A model generated the notes under the pieces. The model made no database searches, had not been told where the DNA came from, and worked only from the letters and a program-made list of their open reading frames with translations. Below are positions 5,190-11,964 of a DNA stretch of 12,618 nucleotides, piece after piece. Location: positions 1 through 12,618 of the forward strand of contig JBEKDJ010000125.1 in the NCBI GenBank assembly GCA_050014415.1, given 5' to 3'. The translations under genes and the position numbers were made by a program. The stretch comes from JBEKDJ01 sp050014415. GTDB lineage: Bacteria; Desulfobacterota; BSN033; UBA1163. Each line of letters opens with the position of its first letter. Within the stretch, counting starts at the first letter, position 1.

Positions 5190-5942
5190 ATGGTAGAAAT
5201 CACTCCCAAGACTTATCTGGATTCTATGGTCAGCAGGCTTAAAGGAGGAGAGGTTTATACGTGGCATGACAAGGAGCTCAAAGCATCAGCCCTTGAGAAG
5301 GCTGAAGCACTCATGTTTGCAGAGTACAATGGATGGGGCAACCAGGTCGAAAAGCTGAAGAACGAAGTCTTTACGTGTGTTGTGCACGATAGGGCCATGG
5401 AGTCAATACATTTCATCAAGAATATAGGTGGGAACCCCAAATTGTTCGCGTTCGTTGACAATATAGGTTCAAAGATCACGAGCGTTGGGCACGATTGGAA
5501 ACTCAAGCCCGTTCATGTTCACAGCGGCCTTATCCCCTGCAATGCAACCTACCTGGCAGCACATCTTAAAAGGAGTGGTTTGGATTTTGACGGGTATTAC
5601 GTCTGCGAACCCGTCCCAAAACCCTATGTACCACCTCCAAGAGACCCTGTATTGGTCGGGGCCCTATCGGCTCCTTTAGGACACTTCCTCGTAGAAATCA
5701 GCAGGTGGGACGGCAACCTGGGCACAGGCATGGGTCTCATGCAAAATATCGAGCTGAACAGGTTCGGAAACGTTAGAGCAGTGACGAAGGAACAGGAGAA
5801 ATGGATCTTCATTGGAATGTCTCTGGTTGTGGGGTTTTTCTTTTTTCTGATTGCCAAAGGGTTCTGGGGATTCGTTCTTGGCGCGGGTTTGGGATACGGA
5901 ATTTTCAGGGTTCTGAATCACATTAGACAGAATATGGATTAG
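5190..5942 (+). CDS. Hypothetical C-terminally membrane-anchored protein, 250 aa
   Basis: Unrecognised soluble domain of about 200 residues followed by two close hydrophobic segments (residues about 205-222 and 226-243, rich in Phe/Gly), so it probably faces the cytoplasm on a C-terminal hairpin anchor. Notable soluble elements are a Trp/Gly-rich segment near 45-50, a KLFAFVDNIGSKITSVG strand-turn (85-100), an HVH triad around H109/H111, a cysteine at 117, and a proline-rich linker PVPKPYVPPP (141-150). I chose the ATG at 5190 because AAGGAG (5178-5183) is directly adjacent to the upstream ATG at 5184, too close to serve it. It sits between the relic and intact copies of the zinc gene. It may be a substrate, adaptor or effector of the conjugation system; there is no motif to decide. 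Confidence 0.75.
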   Translation: MVEITPKTYLDSMVSRLKGGEVYTWHDKELKASALEKAEALMFAEYNGWGNQVEKLKNEVFTCVVHDRAMESIHFIKNIGGNPKLFAFVDNIGSKITSVGHDWKLKPVHVHSGLIPCNATYLAAHLKRSGLDFDGYYVCEPVPKPYVPPPRDPVLVGALSAPLGHFLVEISRWDGNLGTGMGLMQNIELNRFGNVRAVTKEQEKWIFIGMSLVVGFFFFLIAKGFWGFVLGAGLGYGIFRVLNHIRQNMD

Positions 5943-5952
5943 GAGGTTTCGC

Positions 5953-6309
5953 ATGTCAGACCAACCGCGTTTCGTCACACGAAAGATTTTCAAATTCCGC
6001 CCGAGGGTTCACGGACCCGATGATGCTACATTGATTGTGACTGAAGTGCTCACTCCCTCGGAGGAACTCACCGTTACAGAGCAATCCGTCTACTCTTGTG
6101 GGCATAGGGTGGATGTAGCTAAGGCATTCGTGGACAGATTTACTGGAGCCGTGGTCTGCCAGGATTGTGTTGTGGAGTGCCACCACTGCCATACCAAGTT
6201 ATGGGTGGAAGCTGCACAAGAGTCTTTGACCAGGGATTACTTCTGCCCCGACTGCCGGGGACTCTGGCCGGCGGTGAGATTCTTCGAGAAACTCTTCTTC
6301 AAGAAGTAA
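5953..6309 (+). CDS. RING-like zinc-binding protein, 118 aa, candidate E3 or adaptor
   Basis: Residues 1-46 form a strand-rich N-terminal region (DQPRFVTRKIFKFRPRV ...), followed by four pairs of potential zinc ligands: C49-x-H51, then 17 residues, C69-x2-C72, 3 residues, C76-x2-C79, 18 residues, and C98-x2-C101. The order and spacing, especially the short gap between pairs two and three and the long gap before pair four, are close to the cross-brace RING pattern; pair one is C-x-H instead of C-x2-C. Additional histidines follow (H77, H78, H80). The C-terminus is hydrophobic/basic and could touch membrane. RING and related binuclear treble-clef domains are E3 ligases in eukaryotes and have been reported in prokaryotic Ubl loci. 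The alternative is two simple zinc ribbons. AGGAGG precedes the ATG. A decayed copy lies at 4967. Confidence 0.8.
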   Translation: MSDQPRFVTRKIFKFRPRVHGPDDATLIVTEVLTPSEELTVTEQSVYSCGHRVDVAKAFVDRFTGAVVCQDCVVECHHCHTKLWVEAAQESLTRDYFCPDCRGLWPAVRFFEKLFFKK

Positions 6310-6326
6310 CGGAAAGGAGAATGGCT

Positions 6327-6554
6327 ATGGCAAGAACAATAATCATTTTGATCCTACTGGGCACGATTGCTGCGGCAGCCTGCATTGGCCTGTGGTTCGG
6401 GAGTTGGATGTTCAAGCTTTCGGCGATGAAGACGGTCCCGTATATCTTGGGATGTTTTGTTGGCGCTCCTCTGGTTGCGGTCGCAGTTGTGGTGACGATG
6501 ATAGTCATGCCGCTCGCCGGGTTCCTGGCCGGGATCCTTGGGAGGGAAAAGTGA
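6327..6554 (+). CDS. Small two-helix membrane protein, 75 aa
   Basis: Two strongly hydrophobic segments: residues about 4-24 (TIIILILLGTIAAAACIGLW) and about 38-69 (the YILGCFVGAPLVAVAVVVT region and following residues), with a short polar linker containing FKLSAMK. The ATG at 6327 has better spacing to GGAAAGGAG (6311-6319) than the ATG at 6321. Its end overlaps the start of the ATPase gene by four bases (GTGA), so translation is likely coupled and the two proteins may work together, for example as a membrane port for the ATPase. Part of this gene is duplicated as the relic at 5104. No family is recognised. Confidence 0.78.
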   Translation: MARTIIILILLGTIAAAACIGLWFGSWMFKLSAMKTVPYILGCFVGAPLVAVAVVVTMIVMPLAGFLAGILGREK

Positions 6555-8500
6555 CCGATAAGCTGGACGATTACCTTGACTTCGTTGAATTCAAGTCTCC
6601 ACAGGCAGCCGAAGAGCTTAAGCAGATGGAGGCATTCCCGAGTAAAAGGGATAAACACTTCAAGCTTGCCCGAGCCACCTATGCGAACCTTGGGGGTGAT
6701 TTCCAGTTCGCAGCTTTCTCTGGCTACAAAGTCCTCCCCGAAGAGGGGTTTCCTTTCGCGAATGTTCTGCACGGGGATAAGATTATCGGGTTGCTGAAGC
6801 TTGTCCTGAAGGCCCTCGTTCCGCTATTCGGGGTCTTCGGTGCTTCCAGGACCGGCAAGACCATGGCCGTAATATACGGGATACTCATGCCGCTGATTGA
6901 AAAGGCAAAAGGGATAGCCGGGACAATCTTCGATCCCGAGGGACAGTATAAACTTCACCTATGCCCAAAATATCCTGATGACGTGCTTGTCTTCAAGGCC
7001 AATGAGTTCAAGATGAATCCCCTTATCCCTCCACCTGCCCTGACCGCCGGGGAGTGGAAAAATCATTTTGCCTCTTTGTGGAGATCATTAAACTGTGGCG
7101 ATGCCATGGTTAATATGGTGGTAAACCAACTGGATTATCTTTATGCGAATCATTCTTGTCCAACCTTCCAAGGCCTCAAGGACAGAGTTTTGAGCCTGAA
7201 TTTCAAGCCCACTGAGAGGGCGTATCAGCACAGGGAGAGTTTACTCAGTCGGATCAATTGGCTGGGAAGCATATTTGGAAACTCCTGGAACTGTCAGGAA
7301 GGCTTCAGGAGAGGGGACATCATCGATAAATGGAAGATCATTGAAACTGTCGGGCTGGACCTCGTGATCGCAAATTTTTTCCAAGACCTCCTGATAGAAA
7401 GAGAGAAATTTTCCTGTACATCATTCTCTGATGAGCCGAAAGAATTGCTCGTATTCGAGGAGGCGCATTTCCGGTTCGGGTCCGATTTCATTCTCAAGAA
7501 CACTGAGGTAGGCGAGCGGGTCTCATTGGGCCACCTCAGGACACTTGCCAAATATGGGTTCGTAACAATTGTGGTTGACCAGGTTCCATCTCTATTGGTG
7601 CCTCAGCTGACCGCAAACCTTTCTGGAGTTTTGTGCTTCAGACTGAACAACAGCCGTTGCATCCAGAGAATTTCTGACCTGTTGAATCTGTCATCGGAGC
7701 AGCGCGATGAAATGGCAACTCTGGAAAGCAGGAAGGCCGTCTTCTTTTCGCACAATTGCCTTCCGAGCCCTGTGCTGGTTCAGATGCCGGAATTCCCCAT
7801 CCAGAGCGTTCGAGCAGAAGAAGTTGAGCCGTTAATCCAGAAAAAGATAATGCGGCTTTACTATGTGCCATCTATAAAAGGGACACCCGGCCCCGAGAAG
7901 AAGCAGCCCACCCAGGACAACTCAGCCTTCACTATTTTGAATCATTTCGCGATATTTCCTCTCACACCAATATTTTACAGATGTGAAGAGCTTGGTATCA
8001 GCGAGGAACAAATCAGAAAACTGATTTCCTACCTTCAAGAAAACGGGTGGCTCGGGCCTACAGAGGACATCCCAAGTGGTAAACCCGGGAAACCCATGGC
8101 GTCGGCACTCGTTCTGCCTGATGGCCTCAAGGTGCTGGGCATGCCTCCAGAGAAATATCGGTACAGCAAAGGGAAAGGAGGGTTAGCCCATCGCGTGCTC
8201 CAGCGCAGAATCCAGGAGAAGGTCGCAGGGTTGATGGAGCACAAGGGATGCGATGTCTATACGTCAGACGGCCAGAAAACAACAGCATATGAGATTGAGA
8301 CAGAGGTTCATGATAGCCATGAGCACTGGATTTCCAATATCAGCCGTGACTTGGAGTTTGCTGACCACGTCGTGGTCGTATGCCTGAACCAGAACGATTG
8401 CAAGGCACTTAAAAAGAAGATTTCTGCCAAGCTCACAAATGAGATCCTGGAGAAGGTCTCATTTGCTACATTCAAAGAGGTACTAAAAAATGCAGCCTAA
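6551..8500 (+). CDS. HerA/VirB4-type P-loop ATPase with wHTH and possible nuclease-fold tail, 649 aa
   Basis: Residues 97-104 (GASRTGKT) are a Walker A motif, DPEGQY (128-133) matches the acidic/aromatic motif of HerA-FtsK ATPases, and LLVFEEAH (about 299-306) is Walker B with the extra glutamate. A following HLRTLAKYG helix and an IVVDQ strand correspond to the arginine-finger and sensor elements. Around residues 460-540 there is a winged-helix-like section. The C-terminal 80 residues contain YEIETEV and later a strand DHVVVVC, resembling PD-(D/E)xK-fold tails of related DNA-pumping ATPases. The likely role is ATP-driven DNA translocation or remodelling: conjugation, partition or defence. 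The start GTG 6551 (GGAGGGAAAA upstream) overlaps the previous stop; a longer frame to 6392 only overlaps the membrane protein gene. The position downstream of the Ubl genes suggests shared function. Confidence 0.8.
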   Translation: MTDKLDDYLDFVEFKSPQAAEELKQMEAFPSKRDKHFKLARATYANLGGDFQFAAFSGYKVLPEEGFPFANVLHGDKIIGLLKLVLKALVPLFGVFGASRTGKTMAVIYGILMPLIEKAKGIAGTIFDPEGQYKLHLCPKYPDDVLVFKANEFKMNPLIPPPALTAGEWKNHFASLWRSLNCGDAMVNMVVNQLDYLYANHSCPTFQGLKDRVLSLNFKPTERAYQHRESLLSRINWLGSIFGNSWNCQEGFRRGDIIDKWKIIETVGLDLVIANFFQDLLIEREKFSCTSFSDEPKELLVFEEAHFRFGSDFILKNTEVGERVSLGHLRTLAKYGFVTIVVDQVPSLLVPQLTANLSGVLCFRLNNSRCIQRISDLLNLSSEQRDEMATLESRKAVFFSHNCLPSPVLVQMPEFPIQSVRAEEVEPLIQKKIMRLYYVPSIKGTPGPEKKQPTQDNSAFTILNHFAIFPLTPIFYRCEELGISEEQIRKLISYLQENGWLGPTEDIPSGKPGKPMASALVLPDGLKVLGMPPEKYRYSKGKGGLAHRVLQRRIQEKVAGLMEHKGCDVYTSDGQKTTAYEIETEVHDSHEHWISNISRDLEFADHVVVVCLNQNDCKALKKKISAKLTNEILEKVSFATFKEVLKNAA

Positions 8501-8981
8501 TGATGATTTCCTTATGGGTGAACTCGAACGGCAGATGGAGCACCCTTTTGACTTCCTGAACGAGTATGACAGGGAGATGGAGATGATCATGAATCCATGG
8601 GAAGCCGAGAATCCCGTTTCCAAACAGCTGTCAATGCTCGAAGCTCAGATAGAAAATTCAATTGTGAGGCCATCCGCCATTCAGCAGGAAGATCCCGCCC
8701 CCCTCCCTTTATCTGGACCTATACGAGGCCTCCGTTCTCCCGATCCTCCCATTTTAGATGAATCAACATGGAGAGGAATCAAGGAACCCCAGCCTTCCAT
8801 CTTTGGCCGGATAAGAAGCTCAAAGAGTGGAGCCAGAGGATCATCAAATCGGGAGGATGATGAGAGGTACTGCTGGAGAGATCACCACTTCGTCAAGAAG
8901 GAAGCCTGCGCAGAATGCACTTATTGGAACGGCGATATAGACGTATGTGAATACGAGGCTGAAGACAGCGAAGAGGATTAG
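8490..8981 (+). CDS. Disordered acidic protein with C-terminal zinc motif, 163 aa
   Basis: The ATG at 8490 overlaps the last codons of the ATPase gene, so translation is probably coupled and the product may bind that ATPase. The N-terminal third is helical and acidic with many Met/Glu residues (EYDREMEMIMNPWE). The middle (residues about 60-125) is rich in Pro, Ser, Arg and Gly and probably disordered. The C-terminus has a possible zinc site: C128, H132/H133, C140-x2-C143 and C153, followed by an acidic tail (EDSEED). No family is recognised. It could be an adaptor or coupling protein; the evidence is context only. Confidence 0.68.
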   Translation: MQPNDDFLMGELERQMEHPFDFLNEYDREMEMIMNPWEAENPVSKQLSMLEAQIENSIVRPSAIQQEDPAPLPLSGPIRGLRSPDPPILDESTWRGIKEPQPSIFGRIRSSKSGARGSSNREDDERYCWRDHHFVKKEACAECTYWNGDIDVCEYEAEDSEED

Positions 8982-8983
8982 TG

Positions 8984-9209
8984 ATGACCCGAACGCCGCA
9001 AGAACCCAGAGATAAAATTCACAGGGACATTTGAATATATCCCAGTCCCTCCCGAGATGAGGGAGTGGGCGTATGACGAGTGGATGAAGATTTCTTTAAA
9101 AGGAATGGCAAAAAGAATTAATCGTGAAAGGAGGAAAAGCGATGGAAATGCCGTGCAGCGAGGTGATATTGAAGATTACTTCAGGGACAAAGGAATGGTC
9201 GAACCATAG
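8984..9209 (+). pseudogene. Small gene with apparent +1 frameshift (about 74 codons if corrected)
   Basis: Starting at the ATG at 8984, behind GAAGAGGATTA, the frame reads MTRTPQEPRDK and soon stops. In the neighbouring frame a convincing coding stretch begins at 9015 (FTGTFEYIPVPPEMREWAYD...) and runs to the TAG at 9207-9209. It has aromatic/acidic composition, an EMREWAYDEW helix and a basic KRINRERRK helix, but no start codon with a ribosome site. Removing one A from the AAAA run at 9014-9017 would join the two parts into one product of about 74 aa. This may be a genuine mutation, a sequencing or assembly error, or slippage. The 3' end overlaps the radical SAM gene. No function is recognised. 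Confidence 0.5.
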
Positions 9210-9927
9210 CGTTAACTGTTGCATTGGGTGCTTTAACAATTGCCGTTACTGTTTTGCAAGAAATTTCTGTGTGGTGCGTTTCGGAAGAGTGACAGCCGAG
9301 TCATGGCAGCATATGAAGGTCAGATGGAATGAATTAAAGAAGCCCTATAGGAAATTCAAAGGAAGGGTGATGTTCCCGACCTCCCACGATATCATAGACA
9401 TCCCCGAAATCGAGGAGGCATGCCTTTTAACCTTGGGGAAGCTCCTGGAGGCGGAGAATGTGGTTCTCGTGACCACAAAGCCGAGACCGTCCGTAATCCG
9501 AAAGATTGACGAACGATTCTCCCAATACCAGGACCTGATGCAGTTCCGGTTCACCATAACATCCTGCCATGATGAATTGCTTAAGTTTTGGGAGCCGAAT
9601 GCTCCGTCTTTCCAGGAAAGGATGAATTCCCTGATATATGCTTTCGAAAGAGGCTATAAGACCAGCGTCTCCATCGAGCCCTTCCTGGATTACGACCCGG
9701 AGCTTCTCGTGAGAGCGGTAGAACCTTACTCAACTGAATCCATATGGATAGGAAAGATGAATTACATAGCCGCAAAAGGGATTCAGGAACAGGATAAGCC
9801 TTTCTATGAGGCCATCCGCAGGAACTGCGCTTTAACCCGTTTGAAAGAAATTTATTCAGAGTTTAACGGCCATCCCAAAATCAGGTTCAAGGACAGCATT
9901 CGGAACGCCCTTGCAAAGGGCAAATAG
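9142..9927 (+). CDS. Radical SAM protein (photolyase-like branch), 261 aa
   Basis: C30-x3-C34-x2-C37 (in IGCFNNCRYCFARN) is the radical SAM [4Fe-4S]-binding motif. Nearby strands VMFPTSHDIID, NVVLVTTKP and FRFTITS, and later SVSIEPFLDY, follow the partial TIM-barrel layout. The HDI and TTKP elements resemble uncharacterised radical SAM proteins related to the SplB/DNA-photolyase-like group. Extra cysteines C26 and C27 precede the cluster. The enzyme would cleave S-adenosylmethionine to start radical chemistry on an unknown substrate, perhaps nucleic acid given the neighbour below. The start ATG 9142 has AAAGGAGG eight bases upstream; an earlier in-frame start at 9124 precedes that site. It overlaps the frameshifted small gene and is followed 26 nt later by the DUF1599-like gene. 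Confidence 0.85.
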   Translation: MEMPCSEVILKITSGTKEWSNHSVNCCIGCFNNCRYCFARNFCVVRFGRVTAESWQHMKVRWNELKKPYRKFKGRVMFPTSHDIIDIPEIEEACLLTLGKLLEAENVVLVTTKPRPSVIRKIDERFSQYQDLMQFRFTITSCHDELLKFWEPNAPSFQERMNSLIYAFERGYKTSVSIEPFLDYDPELLVRAVEPYSTESIWIGKMNYIAAKGIQEQDKPFYEAIRRNCALTRLKEIYSEFNGHPKIRFKDSIRNALAKGK

Positions 9928-9953
9928 CCAATACTACGAGAGGAGGAAATACC

Positions 9954-10379
9954 ATGAGCAACGAACTTTACCAGAAGATTCAAAAAGAGGCAGAGGCATT
10001 GTTTTTGGCTAAGAACCCCGACTATGCCGGGGACGAATGGTCATCGAGCCTGAACCTCGTAAGGGTGATGTCCCTGGAACCGTGGGAAGGCGCTGTTGTA
10101 AGGCTCCTTGACAAGGTTAGCAGACTGGCTATCATTAGGAAGTCGAAGAAACCGATAGTCAAGGAAACCATCAGGGACACGTTCTTGGATGCAATCAATT
10201 ATTCCATGATGGGCCTCATGCTGTATGACGAGTCCCAGTCCCCCGGGATTCAGCCCAAGCCCCAGACCCGGAAGTCTGGCCGTCCCCGCAGCAGGGAACG
10301 GAGGAAGAGAGAGGCCATGAATACCGTCCAACCCGCTGCACAGCCTTCCCTCCCGATGGAGGCTTCTTCGGGACAATAA
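9954..10379 (+). CDS. DUF1599-like (nucleotide-modification-associated) protein, 141 aa
   Basis: The N-terminal 85 residues match the pattern I know for DUF1599/Nmad1-like phage and element proteins: NPDYAGDEW, a helix, then LLDKVSRLAI and a later DTFLDAINYSMMGL. They have conserved Asp/Lys/Arg residues reminiscent of all-alpha MazG-type folds, which act on nucleotides. The last 45 residues are Pro/Arg/Ser-rich and likely disordered (KPQTRKSGRPRSRERRKR). A strong AGGAGG precedes the ATG. Proximity to a radical SAM enzyme suggests a nucleotide- or DNA-modification side branch of the element (inference). The family call is from memory of the motif, without a search. Confidence 0.7.
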   Translation: MSNELYQKIQKEAEALFLAKNPDYAGDEWSSSLNLVRVMSLEPWEGAVVRLLDKVSRLAIIRKSKKPIVKETIRDTFLDAINYSMMGLMLYDESQSPGIQPKPQTRKSGRPRSRERRKREAMNTVQPAAQPSLPMEASSGQ

Positions 10380-10391
10380 AAGGAGCATGGC

Positions 10392-10733
10392 TTGGAAGAC
10401 AAGAGACCCCTGAAAGACATCCTCACCATTGAGGAAGTCGCCGACTTCCTCCGTATGAAAAAGTCTTCTTTGTACGCCAAAGTGGAGGCCAGACAAATTC
10501 CCTGCCTCCACATTGGCCGCCTTCTCCGGTTTAGAAGGTCTGATATCGAGGTTTGGCTGGAGAAGCTTAAGGCCGAGCCCGTGGAGCGGCGGCGAAGGGC
10601 GGCTCCGAGAAGCTGCAAAAGAATCGATGTCGATGTGATTGTGCAGAGGGCCGTTGCGGAAGCGAAAGCCGCAGGATATAATTCCCATCAAGGGAAGCCG
10701 GACCAAATCAGGGGCCTCAGAAAGGAGGTTTAA
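10392..10733 (+). CDS. Excisionase-family helix-turn-helix protein, 113 aa
   Basis: Residues about 10-60 (LTIEEVADFLRMKKSSLYAK ... LHIGRLLRFRRSDIEVWL) are the classic excisionase/MerR-like HTH_17 domain, with the 'sVYklv..g.ipa.rvGr..Rf....' pattern. An Arg/Lys-rich tail follows, ending in a helix near 80-95. The start is TTG 10392 behind AAAAGGAGC; the nearby ATG at 10387 is in another frame and stops after eight codons. It ends one base before the integrase start, so the two are translationally coupled, consistent with a recombination directionality factor acting with that integrase. It could also serve as a repressor of an upstream promoter. Confidence 0.85.
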   Translation: MEDKRPLKDILTIEEVADFLRMKKSSLYAKVEARQIPCLHIGRLLRFRRSDIEVWLEKLKAEPVERRRRAAPRSCKRIDVDVIVQRAVAEAKAAGYNSHQGKPDQIRGLRKEV

Positions 10734-10734
10734 G

Positions 10735-11844
10735 ATGGGCCTTTATAAGAGAGGCAAGGTCTGGTGGATGTGCTTTTGCAACGAAGGGAAGTTCATTAGA
10801 AGGTCAGCGGAAACAGAAAGCAAAAAGACGGCTGAGAAAATTTATCACAAAGTGATGGCTGACGTAGCTGAGGGGAAGTGGTTCGACAGACTGCCTAGGC
10901 AAGACGCAACATTCAGGGAAATGATGGAGAAATACCTGGAAGAGCATGTATCAAAGAAGAAATCTCAAAGGGCCTATAGGGGATACGTGCAGAACCTTCG
11001 TGCTTTCTTCGGTGATTATAACCTTTCAGAAATCACGCCTGAACTGATTGATAAGTTCAAAGAGAAAAGACTGCGTGCCGGTGTGAAACCTGCTACAATA
11101 AACAGAGATTTGGCCATTTTGAAAAATGCCTTCAATAGGGCCATATACAAGTGGAACCCACCTTGGTTCAGACGGGACAATCCCATGAAGAGGGTGGAGA
11201 TGGAGAAAGAGAACAACAAGCGAAACAGGTGGCTGAGTTACGAGGAAGAGCGAAAGTTGAAGGAGGTCTCCCCGCAACATCTGTGGGAAATTTGCCTATT
11301 TGCAATGGAAACCGGGCTGAGGCAGAATGAGCTTCTTTCTCTCGCGTGGCCTATGGTAGACATGAAACTAAGGGTCATCGTCATTTTAGAAACGAAGAAC
11401 TGCGAACCAAAGGTGGTGCCTCTGACAAATACGGCGTTAGGAATTTTGAGAGACCGTCCAAAATCCCTAAAGACTGACTTGGTTTTCTATACATCTAACC
11501 ATACCAAGTACACCGGTCGGAATGTGGACAGAATGTTGGCCATCGCCCTTGCTAAAGCTGGAATCAAGGACTTCAGGTTCCATGATTTTAGACATACGTG
11601 TGGCACTCGGCTTGTTCAGTCCGGGGAGGATCTGTACAAGGTTCAGAAGTACCTGGGGCATATATCGGGAGAGACTACGAAAAGGTATGCCCACCATTCA
11701 GTTGAGAGTCTAAGAGGAGCGGCAGAAAGCCTTGACAGATCGCGAAACAAATATCACAATTCTATCACAATTTCTAGCATTGCCAATTCTGGCTGTTCGG
11801 AAGTAGGTGAATTTGCTGAAAAAGCCCACGTAGCTCAATGGTAG
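10735..11844 (+). CDS. Tyrosine recombinase (phage/ICE-type integrase), 369 aa
   Basis: All catalytic residues of tyrosine recombinases are visible: R196 (in ETGLRQNELLSL), a lysine near 221, H283-x2-R286 (in FHDFRH), H309 (in YLGH) and the nucleophile Y318 (in TKRYAHHS). Residues about 1-50 look like an arm-type DNA-binding domain and about 55-155 a SAM-like core-binding domain. A C-terminal tail of about 50 residues follows the catalytic Tyr. The last seven codons and the stop TAG lie within the 5' part of tRNA-Thr, so the stop is provided by the tRNA D-arm sequence. The start ATG 10735 is behind AAAGGAGGTTTA; upstream starts lie inside the excisionase gene. It catalyses integration and excision of the element, presumably at this tRNA. 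Confidence 0.95.
   Translation: MGLYKRGKVWWMCFCNEGKFIRRSAETESKKTAEKIYHKVMADVAEGKWFDRLPRQDATFREMMEKYLEEHVSKKKSQRAYRGYVQNLRAFFGDYNLSEITPELIDKFKEKRLRAGVKPATINRDLAILKNAFNRAIYKWNPPWFRRDNPMKRVEMEKENNKRNRWLSYEEERKLKEVSPQHLWEICLFAMETGLRQNELLSLAWPMVDMKLRVIVILETKNCEPKVVPLTNTALGILRDRPKSLKTDLVFYTSNHTKYTGRNVDRMLAIALAKAGIKDFRFHDFRHTCGTRLVQSGEDLYKVQKYLGHISGETTKRYAHHSVESLRGAAESLDRSRNKYHNSITISSIANSGCSEVGEFAEKAHVAQW
11824..11844 (+). other. Candidate attachment-site region (5' part of tRNA-Thr inside int 3' end)
   Basis: This segment is both the end of the integrase frame and the beginning of the tRNA, the expected position for an attachment core when int abuts a tRNA. Most elements use the tRNA 3' half with int on the 3' side; here int lies on the 5' side. 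No second copy of this sequence is found in the window, so the other attachment site must lie outside, or the crossover is elsewhere in the tRNA. The overlap is seen; attachment function is inferred. Confidence 0.4.
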
Positions 11845-11898
11845 AGCTGCTGATTTGTAATCAGCGGGTTGGCGGTTCAAATCCGTCCGTGGGCTCCA
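11824..11898 (+). tRNA. tRNA-Thr(UGU), CCA encoded
   Basis: The cloverleaf folds completely. The acceptor is GCCCACG (11824-11830) with CGTGGGC (11888-11894), discriminator T and encoded CCA (11896-11898). The D stem is GCTC/GAGC. The anticodon stem is GCTGA/TCAGC with loop TTTGTAA, giving anticodon TGT (Thr, ACA codons). The T stem is GGCGG/CCGTC with loop TTCAAAT. The integrase reading frame runs 21 nt into its 5' end, which suggests this tRNA is the integration target. Because the tRNA is intact, the crossover regenerates it. Confidence 0.95.
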
Positions 11899-11964
11899 AA
11901 TATCAATAACTTAGGCAATGTCTGATAATATTTGAAAAATTTTTGAATTATTTTTGAAGAATAT
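11899..11964. other. AT-rich spacer with repeated TTTTTGAA
   Basis: Between the tRNA and the truncated gene there is an AT-rich stretch carrying three near-repeats of TTTGAA with T/A runs. It may contain an UP-element or promoter-like sequence for the downstream gene, but no clear -35/-10 pair was seen. No intrinsic terminator follows the tRNA. Confidence 0.3.

Noticed and set aside
6392..6550. N-terminal extension of the ATPase to 6392
   Set aside because: It overlaps the small membrane protein in another frame, reads as low-quality Arg/Gly/Cys sequence, and GTG 6551 has a strong ribosome site.
10041..10706. 221-aa open frame on the minus strand
   Set aside because: Antisense to the DUF1599-like and excisionase genes, with composition typical of a reverse-frame shadow.
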